Of a DNA stretch of 64,000 nucleotides, positions 33,988-43,536 are shown piece after piece (within the stretch, counting starts at the first letter, position 1; the number at the start of each line of letters is the position of its first letter). Location: positions 3,038,001-3,102,000 of the forward strand of contig NZ_SZZN01000001.1 of the NCBI RefSeq assembly GCF_006125015.1. Reading direction: 5' to 3'. The DNA is from Roseovarius arcticus. Lineage in GTDB: Bacteria > Pseudomonadota > Alphaproteobacteria > Rhodobacterales > Rhodobacteraceae. The notes beneath the pieces were generated by a model. That model did not search any database. It saw only the letters and a program-made list of their open reading frames with translations, and was not told where the DNA came from. The position numbers and the translations under genes were made by a program.

Positions 33988-35112
33988 TCAGACCCCGGCC
34001 GCATCAAAGACCATGACGCGGCTCTTGGGCAACTCGACCATCATCCGCTTGCCTTCGCTTAGGTCCAAACGGCGCACTGCGTTCATCGAGAAATTCGCAA
34101 TCAACTCGCCCGACCCGAGGCTCGCCGATGCAAGGCGGCATCGCCAATATGAGCCGAGAAATTCCATTTCTGTCACTTCGACGTCTAGCGTGTTGCCTTG
34201 CGTCTCAACCTTGCCCGATGCGCCCGATGCCCCGTGCGCGCCCCCATGCGGCACCACATCCTCGGGGCGGATCGCCATGATGGCACGGCGGCCTTTGGGC
34301 ACTGCGTGCTGCTCGCATTCCAGTTGCATCTGGCCGCAAGTAACGCCCTCCGGACCGTCCACGATTCCGTCAAATTTGTTCATGTCGCCGATAAATCCGG
34401 CCACAAAAAGAGTGCTGGGATGGCGATAAATTTCGGTAGGCGTGCCAATTTGCTCGACCCGGCCATTGTTGATGACAACGATCCTGTCGGCCATCGACAG
34501 CGCTTCTTCTTGGTCGTGAGTCACCATCACGGTGGTCACGCGCAACTTGCGCTGAAGCTCCTTGATCTCATGGCGCAGGTGAACGCGCACCTTGGCATCG
34601 AGCGCCGACAAAGGCTCGTCCAGCAGCAGAAGGCCGGGATTGGTAGCGATGGCGCGGGCCAGCGCGATGCGCTGTTGTTGGCCGCCCGATAGCTGGGCGG
34701 GGTATTTCTTGCGCTGTTCTTCCAGGCCGACGAGGTCCAGAAGTTCGGTCACGCGCGCGGCAATCTCTGGCTTCGTGCGGCCCGCATTTTCGAGGCCAAA
34801 GGCAATATTCTTTTCAATGGTGAGGTTTGGAAACAGCGCGTAGGATTGGAACACGATTCCAAAATCCCGCTCGAACGGGGGCAGGTTCGACACGTCCTTG
34901 CCGCCTTGATGGACCGATCCTTTGGTTTGCAGATCAAGGCCCGCAATGGCGCGTAGTAGCGTGGTCTTGCCGCAGCCAGATGGGCCAAGGAAGCAGACGA
35001 ATTCGCCCTCTTCAATGTCCAGCGATACGTCGCTGAGCGCAAGGAAATCACCGAAGGCTTTCCACAGGTTTTCAATTTTTAGATAAGCATCGCCTGCGGT
35101 CGCCTCGGGCAC
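33988..35112 (-). CDS. phnT: AEP-type ABC transporter ATP-binding protein
   Basis: 374 residues. Walker A is [17 protein letters not shown] (about 44-60), the signature [14 protein letters not shown] (about 141), Walker [13 protein letters not shown], followed by the H-loop [15 protein letters not shown]. The C-terminal TOBE-like domain begins near residue 290. It powers the inner-membrane importer formed with the adjacent fused permease and the binding protein. It belongs to the Fe/Pot/spermidine-type ATPases, from which the AEP assignment differs only by context. A hairpin between the binding-protein gene and this one probably lowers its expression. Confidence 0.9.
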   Translation of the reverse strand: MPEATAGDAYLKIENLWKAFGDFLALSDVSLDIEEGEFVCFLGPSGCGKTTLLRAIAGLDLQTKGSVHQGGKDVSNLPPFERDFGIVFQSYALFPNLTIEKNIAFGLENAGRTKPEIAARVTELLDLVGLEEQRKKYPAQLSGGQQQRIALARAIATNPGLLLLDEPLSALDAKVRVHLRHEIKELQRKLRVTTVMVTHDQEEALSMADRIVVINNGRVEQIGTPTEIYRHPSTLFVAGFIGDMNKFDGIVDGPEGVTCGQMQLECEQHAVPKGRRAIMAIRPEDVVPHGGAHGASGASGKVETQGNTLDVEVTEMEFLGSYWRCRLASASLGSGELIANFSMNAVRRLDLSEGKRMMVELPKSRVMVFDAAGV

Positions 35113-35158
35113 GGGGGTAGTCCTTTCACGGGTGTATTTATTGTGGAGCAGAGCGAAA

Positions 35159-35180
35159 GAGGGCGGCCTAAGCCGCCCTC
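35159..35180 (-). terminator. Hairpin after the binding-protein gene (attenuating terminator)
   Basis: GAGGGCGGC and GCCGCCCTC form a perfect 9-bp stem with a four-base loop (CTAA), 11 bases past the binding-protein stop; CTTTC follows on the minus strand. Such hairpins commonly give high binding-protein and low ATPase/permease message. Confidence 0.7.
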
Positions 35181-35190
35181 GGTCTCTGTC

Positions 35191-36210
35191 TTATTCCGCT
35201 TCGGACTTGCCGTCGTAGCGCTTCTGCCACTCTTCCAAGATGCGCGCGCGATTGTTTGCGGCAAACTCGAAATCGTTATCGATCATAGCGTCGGCCAGAC
35301 CATCGGGAAAGAATTCAACGGGCTGTGCGATACCGTCGATGGCAACAACGGCATAGCCGACGTTATACATCCGCATAGCGTCTTCGGTGACGGTGAAATC
35401 GACCAGCTTCTGCGCCGCCTCGACCGCGTCCGTGCCCGCGACAATTGCGGTAGCTTCCATGTCCCAGCCGACACCTTCGGACGGCACGATGATCTCAATC
35501 GGTGCGCCTTCGGCCTTGGACTTGGCCCCGCGGAATGCAAACGAGATGCCGATCGGAATTTCGCCTGACGCCGCCAGCTTGCACGGCTTGGAGCCGGAGT
35601 GGGTGTAGCGCGCGATGTTGTTATGCAGCGCATCCATATATGCCCAGCCTTCGTCCTCGCCAAACATCTGCAACCAGCTGGACACGTCAAGGAAGCCTGT
35701 TCCCGATGAGTTCGGGTTTGGCATGATCACGTGGCCCTCATATTGCGGATCGGTCAGATCCTTCCACGAGGTCGGCATCGTCAGGCCCAGCTTTTCGGCC
35801 TCTACGGTGTTGACGCAAACGGCCGCGACCCAGGCGTCCATTCCGACCCATGCAGGGGGCGTATCCTTGTCCACGAACTTCGCGTTCAACTTTTCGACGC
35901 CAGCGGGCGCATAGGGCTCCAGCATGCCTTCGGATTTCAGCAGCAACAGCGATGTCGCGGCAAGACCCCAGATCACGTCAGCCTGCGGATTGTCACGCTC
36001 GGCCAGCAGCTTGGCAGTGATGACACCGGTGGAATCGCGGACCCAGTTGACGGTGATGTCGGGGTTCACCTCGTTGAATTTTTCAGCGTAGCGGGGCAGA
36101 TCCTCAGCCTCGACGGCGGTATAGACGGTCAGTTCAGTCTGGGCGATTGCGGCGGTCGCCATGGCCGCACCGATCAAAGCTGAAACCGCTGTTGTAAGTT
36201 TGAAATTCAT
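35191..36210 (-). CDS. phnS: AEP-type ABC transporter substrate-binding protein
   Basis: 339 residues from the ATG at 36210, which follows GGAGAAGACA; the frame extends to 36249 without protein character. A Sec signal peptide (MNFKLTTAVSALIGAAMATA, cleavage near AIAQ) leads to a type 2 periplasmic binding protein of the Fe3+/putative-AEP class: LTVYTAVEAEDLPRYAEKFN, WVRDSTGVITAKLLAERDNP and GLAATSLLLLKSEGML. The protein resembles the high-affinity AEP binding proteins (PhnS2/AepX) described from marine bacteria. It is the first gene of the transporter operon. Iron-binding relatives are the alternative; the flanking phn genes favour AEP. Confidence 0.88.
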   Translation of the reverse strand: MNFKLTTAVSALIGAAMATAAIAQTELTVYTAVEAEDLPRYAEKFNEVNPDITVNWVRDSTGVITAKLLAERDNPQADVIWGLAATSLLLLKSEGMLEPYAPAGVEKLNAKFVDKDTPPAWVGMDAWVAAVCVNTVEAEKLGLTMPTSWKDLTDPQYEGHVIMPNPNSSGTGFLDVSSWLQMFGEDEGWAYMDALHNNIARYTHSGSKPCKLAASGEIPIGISFAFRGAKSKAEGAPIEIIVPSEGVGWDMEATAIVAGTDAVEAAQKLVDFTVTEDAMRMYNVGYAVVAIDGIAQPVEFFPDGLADAMIDNDFEFAANNRARILEEWQKRYDGKSEAE

Positions 36211-36417
36211 TGTCTTCTCCTCTGTATTTGAGCGGGCAAATAGGCCCACTTGTATGTTGCACGGCCTTCTTAGGACCGCTTTGCAACGAGACTGTGACAG
36301 GTTCCGCCTACAAGGAAAATCGATTTAACCTATCGAACCATTGGCTGAGCTTATCATTTCGCCACCTCTTCACACGGCTTTCTTTTGCCACTCTACCTCT
36401 GCGCGAATGATGCGAAT

Positions 36418-38880
36418 TCATGCATCCGCTTTGGGTCGCGCGCCCGCGGGATCATAGGGACTGCGCAGATGCACTATGGCAGGCAGCTTTTCTCCTGCAA
36501 GATCAACTTTGAACTGCGCTGCCTCTAGCACTGCACGGGTCAGGGGCTGGCCCGCATGCAACAGGCACAATGCGGCGCTGGCGCCCAAAGAGTGCCCGTA
36601 TGCGGCCGAACGCACCTCGCCGATCTCATTGCCGTCCATTAGTACCGCCTCGCCACCCCAGAGCTGCGTAGCGCCGTCCTCCAGCACCAATTGCACAATT
36701 TTTGTGCAAAGGTGGCGCGGATCAGCCTTGGCTGCCACCAACGCATCCCGCCCGATAAAGCCGCCCGGCTTGTCCATATCGACAGCAAAGCTGAGGCCCG
36801 CCTGCATCGGCGTGATATCTGGCGTCAATTCACGGCTCCACGCACGAAAGCCTTTTTCCAGCCGCAGCCCTTCCAGCGCGTAATATCCGGCATCGCGGAT
36901 GCCGTGCGCGGCCCCGGCACGCATCAGGTCGTCATAGACGCCGACAGTAAATTCGGTCGGCACGATCAGCTCCCATCCCAGCTCGCCCACATATGTCATG
37001 CGATTGGCCAGCACTGTGGCATAGCCCAGATCAATCTGCCGGTGCGTGGAAAAAGGAAAAGCGGCATTGCCCAGATCGGCGTTGCTCAGCGCACCCAGAA
37101 CGTCGCGCGATTTCGGCCCCATCAACGCCAGCACCGACCATGCAGAAGTCACATCGGTCAGCACCACATGCGCGCCGCCCTCCAGATTGCGGGTGATCCA
37201 ATCAGCATCGTGCACCGCTTGGGCCGATCCGGTGATCAGCAGAAACTTGTCCCGCTCCAGCCGCAGGACGGTCAGATCGCTCTCGTATCCACCGCGCGAA
37301 TTGAGCAGACCAGTATATACGGTGTGCCCCGGCGCGACGTCGACATTCGCCGCGCAGATCCTGTTTAGCTGCGCGCAGGCATCAGCGCCCTGCACCATCA
37401 ATTTTGCAAACGACGTCTGGTCAAATAGGGCGACGCCCTCGCGCACTGCCTTATGCTCAGCGGCGACGGCATCGTGCCAATTCTGGCGGCCAAAGCTGTA
37501 ATCGATGCGGGCACTGGCCGCGTCCTCAGCAAAGAAATTTGCCCGCTCCCACCCCATTTTTGATCCGAAAACGGCATGCTTGGCTGCCAGCCGATCATAG
37601 AGCGGCGAGCGGCGAAAGGGGCGCGCTGTGTCCAGCTCCCGATTGGGCCAGGGCATGGCGTAATGCAGGCCCAGTGTCTCTTTGATCCGGTCGTGCAGCC
37701 ATGTGGGGTTATTGTTGAAACCCGCAAAGCGGCGGATATCAACGGCCCACAAGTCTGAGGTAGGCGCGCCCTCGACGATCCACTCGGCCAGCGCGCGACC
37801 GGCGCCCCCGGCACTTGCGATACCCATAGAATTAAAGCCGGCCCCGACAAAGAAGTTGCGCAGGTTGGGCGCCTCGCCAAGGATGTAATTGTTATCGGGG
37901 GTAAAGCTCTCAGGGCCATTGTAGAACTCTCGCACGCCAGCGTCTGCCAATTGCGGCACGCGGATCAGCGCATTGTCCATCAAGATCTCAAACTGGTTCC
38001 AGTCATCCGGCAAGAGCTGGAAAAAGAACTTGTCTGGGATGCCGTTCATCCCCCACGGCTTTGCCTCAGGCTCGAACCCGCCCATGACCAGGCCGCCGGT
38101 CTCCTCCTTGAAGTAGATAAAGCCGTCAGGATCGCGCATGACAGGCAAATCGGGGCTGACGCCTTCCATCTTTTCGGTGACGATGTAGAGATGCTCGGCC
38201 GAGTGCAGCGGCACATCGACGCCGCACATCAGGCCCAGCTTGCGCGCCCATTGGCCGGCGCAATTGATCACAACGTCTGCTTTGATTGTACCCTGGTCCG
38301 TAACAACACCGGTGACGGCGCCGTTTTCGGTCAGGATGTCCGTCACCTCGATCCCCTCAATCACCTTCGCGCCGCGATTTCGCGAGCCTTTGGCTAGCGA
38401 TTGCGTCAAGTCCGTCGGGTTTGCTTTGCCATCGCCAGGCATCCAGAGCGCGCCTTTAACGTCGTCCACCTGCATGACAGGCCATTTTTCCTGCGCCTCG
38501 GCGGGGCTGATTACATCCACTTCCACGCCCTGCGCACGCGCGGCAGCGGCGGTGCGTTTCAGCATCGTCATACGATCCTCAGTGCGTGCCACAGTGATTG
38601 AGCCGCATTGCTTCCATCCGGTGCCAAGGCCGGTTTCGGCCTCAAGGCCAGCATAAAGCTCGGTTGAATACCGGATCAGCTCGGTCATCGCAGGCTGACT
38701 GCGTAACTGGCCGACGAGGCCCGCAGCGTGCCAAGTAGTGCCGCAGCTGAGCTGGCCCTGCTCCAGTAGGACGACGTCAGTATGACCCAGCTTGGTCAGG
38801 TGATATGCAACCGAGCAGCCGACGATGCCACCGCCGATAATCACATATTGGACGTCGCCCGGAAGGGTTTGATCAGACAT
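36418..38880 (-). CDS. Dimethylglycine/sarcosine-dehydrogenase-like FAD oxidoreductase with GcvT domain
   Basis: 820 residues from the ATG at 38880 (GGAG lies upstream). An N-terminal FAD fold, YVIIGGGIVGCSVAYHL, is followed by SCGTTWHAAGLVGQLRS, where the His of TWHAAG is the residue that holds FAD covalently in the dimethylglycine-dehydrogenase family. The C-terminal half (about 420-815) is a GcvT-like aminomethyltransferase domain (VFDQTSFAKLMVQG, YALEGLRLEKGFRAW, GFIGRDALVAAK). Such enzymes demethylate N-methylated amines and pass the one-carbon unit to tetrahydrofolate. It lies 207 bases upstream of the AEP transporter and 82 bases after a DeoR gene. An N-methyl-AEP substrate is possible but unproved. 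Confidence 0.9.
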   Translation of the reverse strand: MSDQTLPGDVQYVIIGGGIVGCSVAYHLTKLGHTDVVLLEQGQLSCGTTWHAAGLVGQLRSQPAMTELIRYSTELYAGLEAETGLGTGWKQCGSITVARTEDRMTMLKRTAAAARAQGVEVDVISPAEAQEKWPVMQVDDVKGALWMPGDGKANPTDLTQSLAKGSRNRGAKVIEGIEVTDILTENGAVTGVVTDQGTIKADVVINCAGQWARKLGLMCGVDVPLHSAEHLYIVTEKMEGVSPDLPVMRDPDGFIYFKEETGGLVMGGFEPEAKPWGMNGIPDKFFFQLLPDDWNQFEILMDNALIRVPQLADAGVREFYNGPESFTPDNNYILGEAPNLRNFFVGAGFNSMGIASAGGAGRALAEWIVEGAPTSDLWAVDIRRFAGFNNNPTWLHDRIKETLGLHYAMPWPNRELDTARPFRRSPLYDRLAAKHAVFGSKMGWERANFFAEDAASARIDYSFGRQNWHDAVAAEHKAVREGVALFDQTSFAKLMVQGADACAQLNRICAANVDVAPGHTVYTGLLNSRGGYESDLTVLRLERDKFLLITGSAQAVHDADWITRNLEGGAHVVLTDVTSAWSVLALMGPKSRDVLGALSNADLGNAAFPFSTHRQIDLGYATVLANRMTYVGELGWELIVPTEFTVGVYDDLMRAGAAHGIRDAGYYALEGLRLEKGFRAWSRELTPDITPMQAGLSFAVDMDKPGGFIGRDALVAAKADPRHLCTKIVQLVLEDGATQLWGGEAVLMDGNEIGEVRSAAYGHSLGASAALCLLHAGQPLTRAVLEAAQFKVDLAGEKLPAIVHLRSPYDPAGARPKADA

Positions 38881-38939
38881 CGGCAGGCTCCAGATGGACA
38901 ACAGGAAATTCCATTGAGCCTACTCTTGCTTTGCATCAC

Positions 38940-38973
38940 TTGGCAATATCTTTCTTTTTTGGCTATTCGCCAA
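38940..38973. promoter_or_regulatory. TTGGC-rich dyad, candidate DeoR operator
   Basis: TTGGCAAT (38940-38947) and TTGGCTAT (38959-38966) are direct repeats, and TTGGC-N5-GCCAA (38959-38973) is an inverted repeat. They lie 60-95 bases upstream of the FAD oxidoreductase start, across the end of the DeoR gene. Repeated half-sites here would fit control of the flavoenzyme by that regulator. Confidence 0.4.
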
Positions 38974-39733
38974 TAACATCCGCCACGTCTACGCCGATGG
39001 ACGCGGCGCTGAGTGCTGCGGCAATCTCCTCGGGCGGCTCCATATCGGTGATCATACGCGCGCCCTTCGGCAGCGGGCCAAACACTACCTGCCCGACCTC
39101 GCCGAATTTGCTGCTGTCAGTCAGGATCAGTGCTTCTTCGGACTGGCGCATCATCCGCAGCCGCATTTCCGCAGCCTCGCGTGAAAAATCTGTAAAGAGG
39201 GCCCGCGCACTGACCCCGCCTGCACCAATCAGGGCATATTCAGCGCGGTAGCGTGCAAGATGTTCAAGCGTTTCAATGCCAAACGTCGCCGTCTCGGCAG
39301 GGTCTAGCCGCCCGCCCAGAACCGTGATCTCGCGGGCAGCAGGCACGATAATTTCAGCTATTTTCAAATCGTTAGTATATACAATCAGCCCTTGCCGTCG
39401 CTGCGCGATGGCATGGGCGACCGCCAGAGTGGTCGACCCATTATCAATAAACAGGCTCGCGCCGTCGGCAATCAACGCCGCAACATGCGCGGCAATACGG
39501 GCCTTACCCTCGCGGTTTGTCACGGCGCGCATTTGCGAGGGCGGCTCGGCCGTAAGGATGCGGGTGGCGCCGCCGCGCACCTGGCGCAACCGGTTTTCGT
39601 TGGCAAGCTGTTCAATATCCTTGCGCACCGTTTCCCGGCTTACACCAAGCGATGTAGTCAATTCGCGGATCGTGACTGCAGGCTGAGCAGCGACCCGGTG
39701 CAGAATGACTTGATGGCGCTGGGATGGCAGCAT
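38963..39733 (-). CDS. DeoR-family transcriptional regulator
   Basis: 256 residues. The N-terminal DeoR HTH is complete: RHQVILHRVAAQPAVTIREL, then LTTSLGVSRETVRKDIEQLA and LRQVRGGATRI (residues 5-59). A DeoR C-terminal sensor domain follows, of the phosphosugar-isomerase type, with FIDNGSTTLAVAHAI and LIGAGGVSARALFTDF. DeoR proteins usually repress sugar or polyol genes and are released by a phosphorylated metabolite. It sits between the phosphate-exporter-like gene and the FAD oxidoreductase on the same strand. Its ligand cannot be named; a phosphonate or phosphate ester would fit the neighbours. Confidence 0.92.
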   Translation of the reverse strand: MLPSQRHQVILHRVAAQPAVTIRELTTSLGVSRETVRKDIEQLANENRLRQVRGGATRILTAEPPSQMRAVTNREGKARIAAHVAALIADGASLFIDNGSTTLAVAHAIAQRRQGLIVYTNDLKIAEIIVPAAREITVLGGRLDPAETATFGIETLEHLARYRAEYALIGAGGVSARALFTDFSREAAEMRLRMMRQSEEALILTDSSKFGEVGQVVFGPLPKGARMITDMEPPEEIAAALSAASIGVDVADVIGE

Positions 39734-39814
39734 GGTATCGCCCCCTCTTTAGTTTGCGTCACGTGTCACGCCAAAAGTTGCCAAATGCGTGCAGCGGCAA
39801 ATGCGTTACACCGA

Positions 39815-41488
39815 TTAGTCGTCGCGACCTTCATCCATGTTCTGGATAAGGCGTGTCTCAAGAAGCTGGCCGTTGCGATAAAGGATAGGATACGCGACGG
39901 CCGAGATATGACCGTTCAGATCACGCAGCGCACGCAACGTTTCCAAATGCACGTCGCTAGAGCCGAAACTATCGGCGCGGCCCTCAGACAGACGTTGAAG
40001 GTGGCGCTTGCGACTGCGCCGCTCCTCTTGCTTGATCTCAGTCTTTTCCATGACCAGAAGGCGCGCGCTTTCGAGATCATCCGAGATCAAAACGTTGCTA
40101 GCCAGCTTGAAATTGGCACGTACAGCCTCGAACATATGCACCAGCTCTGACCAGCCTTCGCTGGACAGTTGCACATTTTCGTCCCGCTTTTCTGCTGCTG
40201 TTCGCAGGAATTGACCCGAGACTAGATCACCCGCCGCCTCTAGCCGGATCGCGTACTCCATAAGGCTACGCACAGTCTTGGCCTCCTCCTTGGTGTACTT
40301 TTCCTGCGGAATGTCGGCCACGTAGCGGCGGATCTCTAGAAGGGCGGCGTTAACGATATTGTCCTGCAGCTTGATCGCGCGCATTTGCATTTTGTCCGGA
40401 GATTGGTACTGGGACTGAATGGGCAGGTACATTCGTTCAACCAGCCCCATCATGCGCAAAAGCTCGCGCTTGAGGCTGGCAATCGCCATCGGGGGCGTGT
40501 CCAACACCGCCGGATCCAGCACGCTGATTTCGTCATGCTGCTCCGAAGCGGGGCGGGCGGTGGCAGGCATCATAGCGGTAACTGGCCGCGCCAGCGGACG
40601 GCAGAGCGGCAGCGCTACGATCAGCAACGACAGGTTGAACGCAATATGCGCGTAGATGAGCGACTGGCCGGGCGACACAAATAGCAGGTTTGATGGGTCG
40701 AACCCGAGATTTATCACCAACAGCGCGGCGAGCGCCCATGTGCCGCGCAACGCCATATTGGCGATCGGGATGCGCCGACCCTCTATGCCCATTCCGCGCG
40801 TTAAATAAACGGGAATTCCGGCGCTGCCCAGATTCGCGCCCAGCACCAGCGATAGACCAGCTGCAAACGGGATTGCACCAATATGGACCAATGTGACGCA
40901 CATCAGGATCGCCGCGACACTGGAATGCATAACGAACGCCAGCGCGGCACCTACGAGGAATGCGGTGATAAAATCACGCGCAAGATAATCGGCGATGGCA
41001 GGAAGGAACGCGCTATCTTTGATCGGCTCCATCGTTTGGCGCAGCAGTTGCAGTGAAATCAGGATGAATGCGACGCCCATCAGGATGCGCCCGGCCTGCC
41101 GCCAGCGACGGCCTTCTGTCTTTATAAAGAGCCAACCACCGACCGTTAGTAAGAGTGGCACCAGCCAATCAAGACGGAACGACAAAATTTGAATAATAAG
41201 TGCAGAGCCTAGATCGCCGCCCAGAACCACAGCCAATCCCGCTGGAAAGGCGAGGTAGCCCGCCGCAGCAAAGCCAGACGTCAACAGCGCGACCGCAGCC
41301 GAACTTTGCAAAATGAGCGCCAGCATCACACCGGTCGCGCCTGAGCCAAGCAGACTGGTGCTTTCGGTTAGCCAACGCTGGAATTGCGCACCAAAACTAC
41401 GCTCAATCCCAGTACGCACCATACGTACCGCAAAGAGCAACAGCATAGTGGCGCCTGCCAGATTGAGAATGAAGCTGAGGATCGCCAT
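39815..41488 (-). CDS. Na/Pi-cotransporter family protein with PhoU-like domain
   Basis: 557 residues. The N-terminal two-thirds has eight or so membrane segments with the duplicated Na/Pi-cotransporter motif: LLGSGATGVMLALILQSSAAVALL (positions 45-70) and FVMHSSVAAILMCVTLV, each with the conserved Q/H-S-S. Residues about 330-550 are a soluble helical PhoU-like domain. Bacterial relatives such as E. coli YjbB export inorganic phosphate. The gene lies 82 bases upstream of the DeoR gene on the same strand. Beside an AEP mineralisation cluster, removal of surplus phosphate is the natural reading (inference). Confidence 0.9.
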   Translation of the reverse strand: MAILSFILNLAGATMLLLFAVRMVRTGIERSFGAQFQRWLTESTSLLGSGATGVMLALILQSSAAVALLTSGFAAAGYLAFPAGLAVVLGGDLGSALIIQILSFRLDWLVPLLLTVGGWLFIKTEGRRWRQAGRILMGVAFILISLQLLRQTMEPIKDSAFLPAIADYLARDFITAFLVGAALAFVMHSSVAAILMCVTLVHIGAIPFAAGLSLVLGANLGSAGIPVYLTRGMGIEGRRIPIANMALRGTWALAALLVINLGFDPSNLLFVSPGQSLIYAHIAFNLSLLIVALPLCRPLARPVTAMMPATARPASEQHDEISVLDPAVLDTPPMAIASLKRELLRMMGLVERMYLPIQSQYQSPDKMQMRAIKLQDNIVNAALLEIRRYVADIPQEKYTKEEAKTVRSLMEYAIRLEAAGDLVSGQFLRTAAEKRDENVQLSSEGWSELVHMFEAVRANFKLASNVLISDDLESARLLVMEKTEIKQEERRSRKRHLQRLSEGRADSFGSSDVHLETLRALRDLNGHISAVAYPILYRNGQLLETRLIQNMDEGRDD

Positions 41489-41933
41489 GCCCTGATCTTT
41501 CCGGCTCGTCCGCGGTTACGCATCTATGCAGCATAGGTTATCGCGCTGAAACTCACGCAAAAAAGCCCGCGAACCATTTACAAAATCGTTATAAACCACA
41601 ATTCGTTGGGAAAACCCAGCCTAATTCTGGCAAATCTTGGCAAAATTGCGATGGTGCCAAGCCTTTGGGTCAGATTTGAATATGCGCGCGGATTGCAACT
41701 TCGGGCGCCAAGGCAGCACAAGGCGCAGTGTCTGAGAAGACCAAGCGCAAAGAGCGTTCATGCGATCAAGTGCAAGATGTAACGCACCCGCGTATCGCCT
41801 CCTACCGCTGCGCGCAGGGATCTTTCACTCCGTGATGGGCCAACCTACCCCGCTTTCGGAAATTGACTGTCTAACCATGACGCCGCAAGTTAATGCAAAT
41901 TGGGAGTGACGAATTGCAACTTGATGGTGAACC
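41489..41933. other. Gene-free stretch between two divergent genes
   Basis: About 440 bases with no convincing frame. The 41540-41650 part is AT-rich and should hold promoters for the Na/Pi family gene on the minus strand. I see no strong palindrome, RNA or repeat in it. Confidence 0.4.
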
Positions 41934-42338
41934 ATGAGCGCTGCCACGGATATGGTTGACGTGTTGGCGCGGCGCGTCCGAACTTATCTTCGCCGGATTG
42001 CCAGTCAGGCGACGCCCATCACCTATCAAGCTCTTGCCAGTTCGTTGGATCTCTCTCCCCCAAATACCATCCGTCAACTCACGGCCGCATTAGAACGCCT
42101 GATAGAGCAAGATGCCGCAGCAGGCCGCCCACTGATCGCGGCGCTGGTGGTGAGCAAGAACCGAACTGGCTTGCCCGCTATAGGATTTTTCGAATGCGCT
42201 CAGCGCGTAGGGCGTTTCGACGGCGACCCTTCGGGGCTTCAGAGGTCAGAGTTTCACGCCGCAGAGTTCAGCAAAGCGGCTGAGTTTTGGGGCGCGGTCG
42301 ACGAAACAGTAGACGCAGCCGACAAGCGGCTGACTTAG
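41934..42338 (+). CDS. Hypothetical protein with helical HTH-like N-terminus
   Basis: 134 residues. The first half is helical and has a pattern that could be a winged HTH: VLARRVRTYLRRIASQATPI, then TYQALASSLDLSPPNTIRQLT and ALERLIEQDAAAGRPLIAALVV. The second half contains TGLPAIGFFECAQRVGRFDG and ends without a motif I know. I do not recognise the family. No strong ribosome site is seen (GATGGTGA). The gene stands alone between a Na/Pi-family gene and an M20 hydrolase, and is convergent with the latter. Confidence 0.65.
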   Translation: MSAATDMVDVLARRVRTYLRRIASQATPITYQALASSLDLSPPNTIRQLTAALERLIEQDAAAGRPLIAALVVSKNRTGLPAIGFFECAQRVGRFDGDPSGLQRSEFHAAEFSKAAEFWGAVDETVDAADKRLT

Positions 42339-42384
42339 TACTGGCGCACTGGCCTAAACACCCATTGAAAGGCTCAGACGCTCG

Positions 42385-43536
42385 TCAGGCGGTTCCCAAG
42401 ATATCGCGCGCGATGCGATCAAATATCGCCGCGCCGACTGGGATCAGATCATCGGGAAAGTCGTAATCAGGATTGTGCAAGGCGGCGTGGCGCTCCCCCG
42501 ATCCAAGGAGCAGCATTGCGGCCTTGGCATTCCGGCCAAACACGCCAAAGTCTTCCGATGCGCGCATCGGCAAACCATCGTCGCCCATTGCAATGCCGAG
42601 GGCGTCCATAGCGGACACGGCCAAGCGTGCGGCATCTGGATCATTTACAGATGCCGCGAAATCGTCTCGCACAAGGAAGGCCACTTCGAGCCCCACCTCT
42701 TTTGCGGCCATAGCGGCCAATTTTCGAGAACCTGTCGCAAGCGCCGCCATCGCAGCATCATTTGCGGTGCGCAAGGTCGCATAAATGACCGCTTCCCCTG
42801 GGGAAATGCCAAAAGACGGCTCGCCAACGCGAATATGCGTGATGGTCACCAGCTTGAACTCATCGTCAAGCGGTCCACCTGTTCCCAACTCGCTTAAGGC
42901 CGAGATTAAATAGCCGACAGCTCGTGCAGGGGAGGTCCCCGTTTCGGGATTGGCGGCGTGCGCTGTCTTGCCCGTCAGCCTGATCTCAAGGCCCTGAGAT
43001 GCACAGTTGATAAGCCCGGCACGTATTCCGACCTGCCCAAAGGGACGTCCAGGTTCGTTGTGGATCGCGAACGCCCAGTCCGGTGCGATTTCGCTGAACG
43101 CCGGATCAGAGACGACTGCGCGCGCGCCGCTGCCATCTTCTTCGGCAGGCTGAAACATCAAGACCACACGGCCGGACGCAATGGGGCTGCGCGCGATCAA
43201 TCGCCCAAGCGCCAGAAGCATCGTCATATGGCCATCGTGTCCACAGAGGTGCCCCGATCCAACATATTGTGAAATCCAGGGAAGATCAGCCAGCTCCTGA
43301 ATTGGAAGCGCATCAAGTTCAGCGCGAAACAGAACAGTCGGTCCATCGCGCTTGCCCTCAAACACCGCGGCGACGCCATGCCCTCCCAAATCGCTCACAA
43401 TAAGATTGGGGGATAAAGCCTCTAGCGCGGCCATGATGGCGCGAGCTGTTTCGCGTTCCTCACCGGAAACTTCGGGGCGCTTGTGAAGGTCACGCCGGAA
43501 TTCGGTCAGCTCGATCAAATCGAAGTTCGTGAGCAT
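42385..43536 (-). CDS. M20-family amidohydrolase (hippurate/IAA-amino-acid hydrolase type)
   Basis: 383 residues. The N-terminus has the family start FRRDLHKRPEVSGEERETA, the metal site is SGHLCGHDGHMTMLL (about 95-108) and the catalytic/metal Glu pair is in MFQPAEEDGSGARAV. The C-terminal MRASEDFGVFGRNAKAAMLLLG block holds the last metal ligand region. These dimeric metallopeptidases cleave N-acyl or other amide bonds of amino-acid conjugates in the cytoplasm. It seems monocistronic. The substrate is unknown. Confidence 0.92.
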   Translation of the reverse strand: MLTNFDLIELTEFRRDLHKRPEVSGEERETARAIMAALEALSPNLIVSDLGGHGVAAVFEGKRDGPTVLFRAELDALPIQELADLPWISQYVGSGHLCGHDGHMTMLLALGRLIARSPIASGRVVLMFQPAEEDGSGARAVVSDPAFSEIAPDWAFAIHNEPGRPFGQVGIRAGLINCASQGLEIRLTGKTAHAANPETGTSPARAVGYLISALSELGTGGPLDDEFKLVTITHIRVGEPSFGISPGEAVIYATLRTANDAAMAALATGSRKLAAMAAKEVGLEVAFLVRDDFAASVNDPDAARLAVSAMDALGIAMGDDGLPMRASEDFGVFGRNAKAAMLLLGSGERHAALHNPDYDFPDDLIPVGAAIFDRIARDILGTA

